This document shows positions 22,846-26,224 of a stretch of 26,224 nucleotides of DNA, one piece after another. Both the position numbers and the translations under genes were made by a program. Every line of letters begins with the position of its first letter. The first letter of the stretch is position 1. Source of the stretch: Bacillota bacterium (GTDB lineage: Bacteria; Bacillota; Clostridia; Christensenellales; QAND01); the NCBI GenBank assembly GCA_003150225.1, contig QAND01000033.1, forward strand, positions 1-26,224, given 5' to 3'. Under the pieces are notes generated by a model. It was not told the DNA's origin. It did no database searches and saw only the letters and a list, made by a program, of their open reading frames with translations.

Positions 22846-23697
22846 ATGAAGAAAAGCGATTTAGAAGGGGCGTTGGCGGCGTTTAGCCAGGAGTCCCCGC
22901 TAAACTATGTGGGGGAGTCGGTGGCCATTGCACCCGAGGTGGTGGGGCTGCGGATGTATGACGCCCCCATCGTGGGATACGGTGCCGCGGACGATCCCTG
23001 GTTTGACCGGCTGCAGAACGAGGAGGCGGTGGGACACCAGTTTGAGAAGCCCGATTTCTGGCTGCCCGGCGCAAAGACCGTCATCAGCTTTTTTGCACCC
23101 AAGTCGGAACGGGTTCGGGAGGACAACGCCAAGGTTATGGGGGAACCCTCCATCTACTGGCTCCATGCCCGGAAGGAGGGCCAGGACTTCATCGATGGCC
23201 TCTGCCGCCGGATCATGGAACTGCTGGCGGAGCAGGGCTACCGGGCGGTGGCTCCCTCCCTGGACAGCCGCTTTCAGACTGGGGCGGTTCGGTTGAACCA
23301 GGCGGGGGAAGCATATCAATATCCCTTTACCAGTAATTGGTCGGAGCGCCATGTGGCCTACGTCTGCGGCATGGGCACCTTTGGCCTGTCCCGGGGCCTC
23401 ATCACCGAAAAGGGGATTGCCGGACGCTTTGGCAGCGTGATAACCGACTGGGTGGCGGAGCCCAAGCCCAGGGAATATACCGGCATCTATGACTGGTGTA
23501 TCATGTGCGGCCTCTGTGGTGTGAATTGCCCGGCCGACGCCATCACCATCGAGAAGGGGAAGGATCACCCCACCTGCTCGGCCTATCTCAGGAGCATCCC
23601 AGAGCGCTTTCACCCCCGATATGGATGCGGTAAGTGCCAGGTAGCCGTTCCCTGTGAGCGAACCGCGCCCGGCAGAAGGGTTGGGAACCGCCAATAG
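22846..23697 (+). CDS. QueG-like iron-sulfur protein (epoxyqueuosine reductase-related)
   Basis: This 283-aa cytosolic protein resembles the QueG/reductive-dehalogenase-like family in layout: an N-terminal ~210-residue domain with GMGTFGLSRGLIT (175-187) and GSVITDWV, then a ferredoxin segment. The first cluster ligands are Cys218, 221, 224 and 228 (CIMCGLCGVNCP). Cys244, 261, 264 and 270 (the last three in CGKCQVAVPC) could bind a second. True QueG reduces epoxyqueuosine in tRNA using cobalamin; this protein lacks the QueG C-terminal repeats and has a CQVAVPC variant of the CPWN-type end, so I do not assign queG. ATG 22846 is served by AGGAGGG at 22831-22837; an in-frame ATG at 22825 precedes that site. 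It lies between two terminators. Confidence 0.8.
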   Translation: MKKSDLEGALAAFSQESPLNYVGESVAIAPEVVGLRMYDAPIVGYGAADDPWFDRLQNEEAVGHQFEKPDFWLPGAKTVISFFAPKSERVREDNAKVMGEPSIYWLHARKEGQDFIDGLCRRIMELLAEQGYRAVAPSLDSRFQTGAVRLNQAGEAYQYPFTSNWSERHVAYVCGMGTFGLSRGLITEKGIAGRFGSVITDWVAEPKPREYTGIYDWCIMCGLCGVNCPADAITIEKGKDHPTCSAYLRSIPERFHPRYGCGKCQVAVPCERTAPGRRVGNRQ

Positions 23698-23711
23698 AAT
23701 TCAAGATAAAA

Positions 23712-23739
23712 AGGCCGGGGAATGCCCCCGGCCTCTTTT
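23712..23739. terminator. Bidirectional terminator between convergent genes
   Basis: AGGCCGGGG (23712-23720) pairs with CCCCGGCCT (23726-23734), with A's on the left and T-rich sequence on the right. It can end both the QueG-like gene (+) and the metallo-beta-lactamase gene (-). Confidence 0.92.
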
Positions 23740-24655
23740 ATTTTTCGGTGGTGACGGTTAACTTCAGCCCATCGGTGCGGACGACGATGTCCCCGTCCCG
23801 ATCGGTGCGGTAGACCTCCGTGCCGTACGCTTCCTCCAGCCGCTGGAAAATGGCGCTTTTCTTGGCGCGCTCCTTGTCGCCGTATTCCTCCAAGGGCTTC
23901 ATACTCACCGCGGCATAGTTGGGCTGTACCCGCTGGGCGAATACCTGGGTGGTGGAATCGTTGGCATGATGGCCGATTTTCAGAAAATCTGCCCGCAGCT
24001 CATCCCCGTAATAGTTCACGTAATCCCGTTCCGCCCGTTCCTCGGCGTCTCCTGTAAACAAAAGGCGCATGTTGCCATAAAACAGCATCATTACCGCCGA
24101 GGTATCGTTGATATCCTCATAGTCTAGGGCGAGGGGACCCAGGAACAAACAGTCCGCCCCTCCAAAGGAGAACCGTTCCCCAGCCTTGATCTCCTTGACC
24201 GTCACCTCGGTATGTTCCGTCAGGGTGTCCAATAGGGTACGGTAAAGCTTGGTGGTATGCTCCCGGCCGGTCATATATACCGTGTCCACCGCAACGTGGT
24301 CCAGCAGATAGGACGCATTGCCGATGTGATCGGAATGGGGATGGGTCAGGACCATGACGTCGATGCGTTGAATGTCAAGATCCGAAAGGGTGGCTTTTAC
24401 GGCCTTCCGGGCGGAATCCTCCCCGGTATCGATGACCATGGTTTTTCCCTGGCTCTGAACCAGGATAAAATCTCCGTGGCCCACATCCACCACCCGGACG
24501 GACAGCTCCGGAAGGGGCTCGGTGATCTCCTCCCCCTCATAGAGGGGAGCCGACGGCAGGGAATCGCTGAATAAGGAGAAGGGATCCAGCAGATAAAATG
24601 CGCCCAATAGGCATACGATCAGTGCCAAAGCCAGGAATCTAGACGCTCTTTTCAT
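23738..24655 (-). CDS. Exported metallo-beta-lactamase-fold hydrolase, ComEC C-terminal domain type
   Basis: This 305-aa protein begins with a basic residue pair and a hydrophobic signal-anchor (MKRASRFLALALIVCLLGAF), so it is probably secreted or anchored outside the membrane. The remainder is an MBL fold: DVGHGDFILV (57-66) replaces the DVGQGD of ComEC-type members, the metal motif THPHSDH (104-110) is intact, and TGDAEE (201-206) and GHHAND (228-233) supply later metal ligands. Stand-alone relatives of the ComEC C-terminal domain are common in Clostridia; a nuclease role is proposed for some. The start is ATG 24655 with GAGAGGTG upstream; the open frame extends 81 codons farther without a ribosome site. 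No linked competence gene is present. Confidence 0.88.
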   Translation of the reverse strand: MKRASRFLALALIVCLLGAFYLLDPFSLFSDSLPSAPLYEGEEITEPLPELSVRVVDVGHGDFILVQSQGKTMVIDTGEDSARKAVKATLSDLDIQRIDVMVLTHPHSDHIGNASYLLDHVAVDTVYMTGREHTTKLYRTLLDTLTEHTEVTVKEIKAGERFSFGGADCLFLGPLALDYEDINDTSAVMMLFYGNMRLLFTGDAEERAERDYVNYYGDELRADFLKIGHHANDSTTQVFAQRVQPNYAAVSMKPLEEYGDKERAKKSAIFQRLEEAYGTEVYRTDRDGDIVVRTDGLKLTVTTEK

Positions 24656-24746
24656 AACAACACCTCTCAATAAACCTCTCGTCAATCCTACCACATCCGC
24701 TCCAAAAGGGAAATTCCCGGCAGGGGAAAAGCGTCTTGAAAAATAG

Positions 24747-25952
<1,206 letters not shown>

Positions 25953-26047
25953 TCGGTAAGCGAACGGGGTATCCATGAAAACAAATGGGGAAAGGATAAA
26001 AAAGTCCACATTCTTTATTTTATGTTTCCAATGGTGAAAGAGACGAA

Positions 26048-26105
26048 AAGTTTTTTAAAAAAGTCTAAAAAAGGAGTTGACAGTGAGGGGATGATTTGGT
26101 AAGAT
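26048..26105 (+). promoter_or_regulatory. rRNA operon promoter with UP element
   Basis: Consensus TTGACA (26077-26082) and TAAGAT (26100-26105) are 17 bp apart, with TGG before the -10. Phased A/T tracts at 26048-26072 form an UP element. The 95 bp before it (25953-26047) hold no gene that I can see. Confidence 0.85.
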
Positions 26106-26224
26106 GATCAAGCTCGCCCGAGAGGGGGAGCGGAGCACCTTGAGAACTACATAGTGAAAAACCAAGCGCAAACTAGAAGAGAGAAGCCAAGAGTTTAGAA
26201 ATCGAGCGAACGGTCATCTTCTGT
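26106..26224 (+). other. Pre-16S rRNA leader
   Basis: The transcribed leader includes CCTTGAGAACTACATAGTG (26139-26157), close to the CTTTGAAAACTG-type element found in Firmicute rRNA leaders and spacers, followed by an A/G-rich segment. The mature 16S start (AGAGTTTGAT-type) is not reached, so the gene should lie just past the window end. Confidence 0.7.

Noticed and set aside
26106..26224. 5' end of 16S rRNA inside the window
   Set aside because: The conserved AGAGTTTGAT start is not present; AGAGTTTAGAA near 26193 does not continue as 16S.

Overview
The window reads as chromosomal DNA of an anaerobic, GC-rich Clostridia-type Firmicute. The reasons are strong AGGAGG ribosome sites, several TTG/GTG starts, intrinsic terminators with U tracts, and the gene set (Rex, a rubrerythrin relative, paired short ChrA proteins, VanW proteins, PhoP-type boxes, a Firmicute-style rRNA leader). 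The species cannot be named from the sequence. Coding density is high and I see no insertion sequence, phage gene, tRNA or CRISPR array.

Layout. 1-150: an S9-like C-terminal coding end and a terminator. 200-3103 (+): trxB, glmM and a rubrerythrin-like gene whose diiron ligands look lost. 3136-5348 (-): a tightly coupled four-gene unit (97-aa unknown, acyl-CoA thioesterase, FetA/FetB-like ABC pair). 5429-6727 (+): a solitary beta-class DNA methyltransferase with an unrecognised C-terminal third. 6843-8019 (+): two overlapping short ChrA genes. 8116-8754 (+): rex, with a Rex-like operator over its own start site. 8788-12072 (+): two VanW-domain envelope proteins, the second carrying a terminator-like hairpin inside its first codons. 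12130-13793 (+): an Lrp/AsnC regulator overlapping a PLP aminotransferase. 13798-19030 (+): six consecutive Cof-type HAD phosphatase paralogs. 18993-20598 (+): a DUF362/ferredoxin protein and trmL. 20618-20955: a decayed DJ-1/PfpI gene. 21124-22740 (+): an NptA-like Na/Pi cotransporter behind three 11-bp-spaced PhoP-type repeats. 22846-23697 (+): a QueG-like double [4Fe-4S] protein. 23738-24655 (-): an exported ComEC-type metallo-beta-lactamase-fold protein. 24873-25952 (+): mnmA. 26048-26224: an rRNA promoter with UP element and pre-16S leader; the 16S gene would begin just beyond the window.

How the genes work together. Several units are housekeeping: thiol redox (trxB), cell-wall precursor synthesis (glmM), tRNA modification (trmL, mnmA) and redox sensing (rex). 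The least ordinary part is the 5.2-kb run of six HAD phosphatases, closely spaced or overlapping, lying between an Lrp-aminotransferase pair and a DUF362 iron-sulfur protein. It looks like repeated local duplication with divergence of the cap domains, and its substrates are unknown. The other points worth checking are the hairpin inside the second VanW gene, the Rex operator, the PhoP boxes, the ligand-poor rubrerythrin and the DJ-1 pseudogene.
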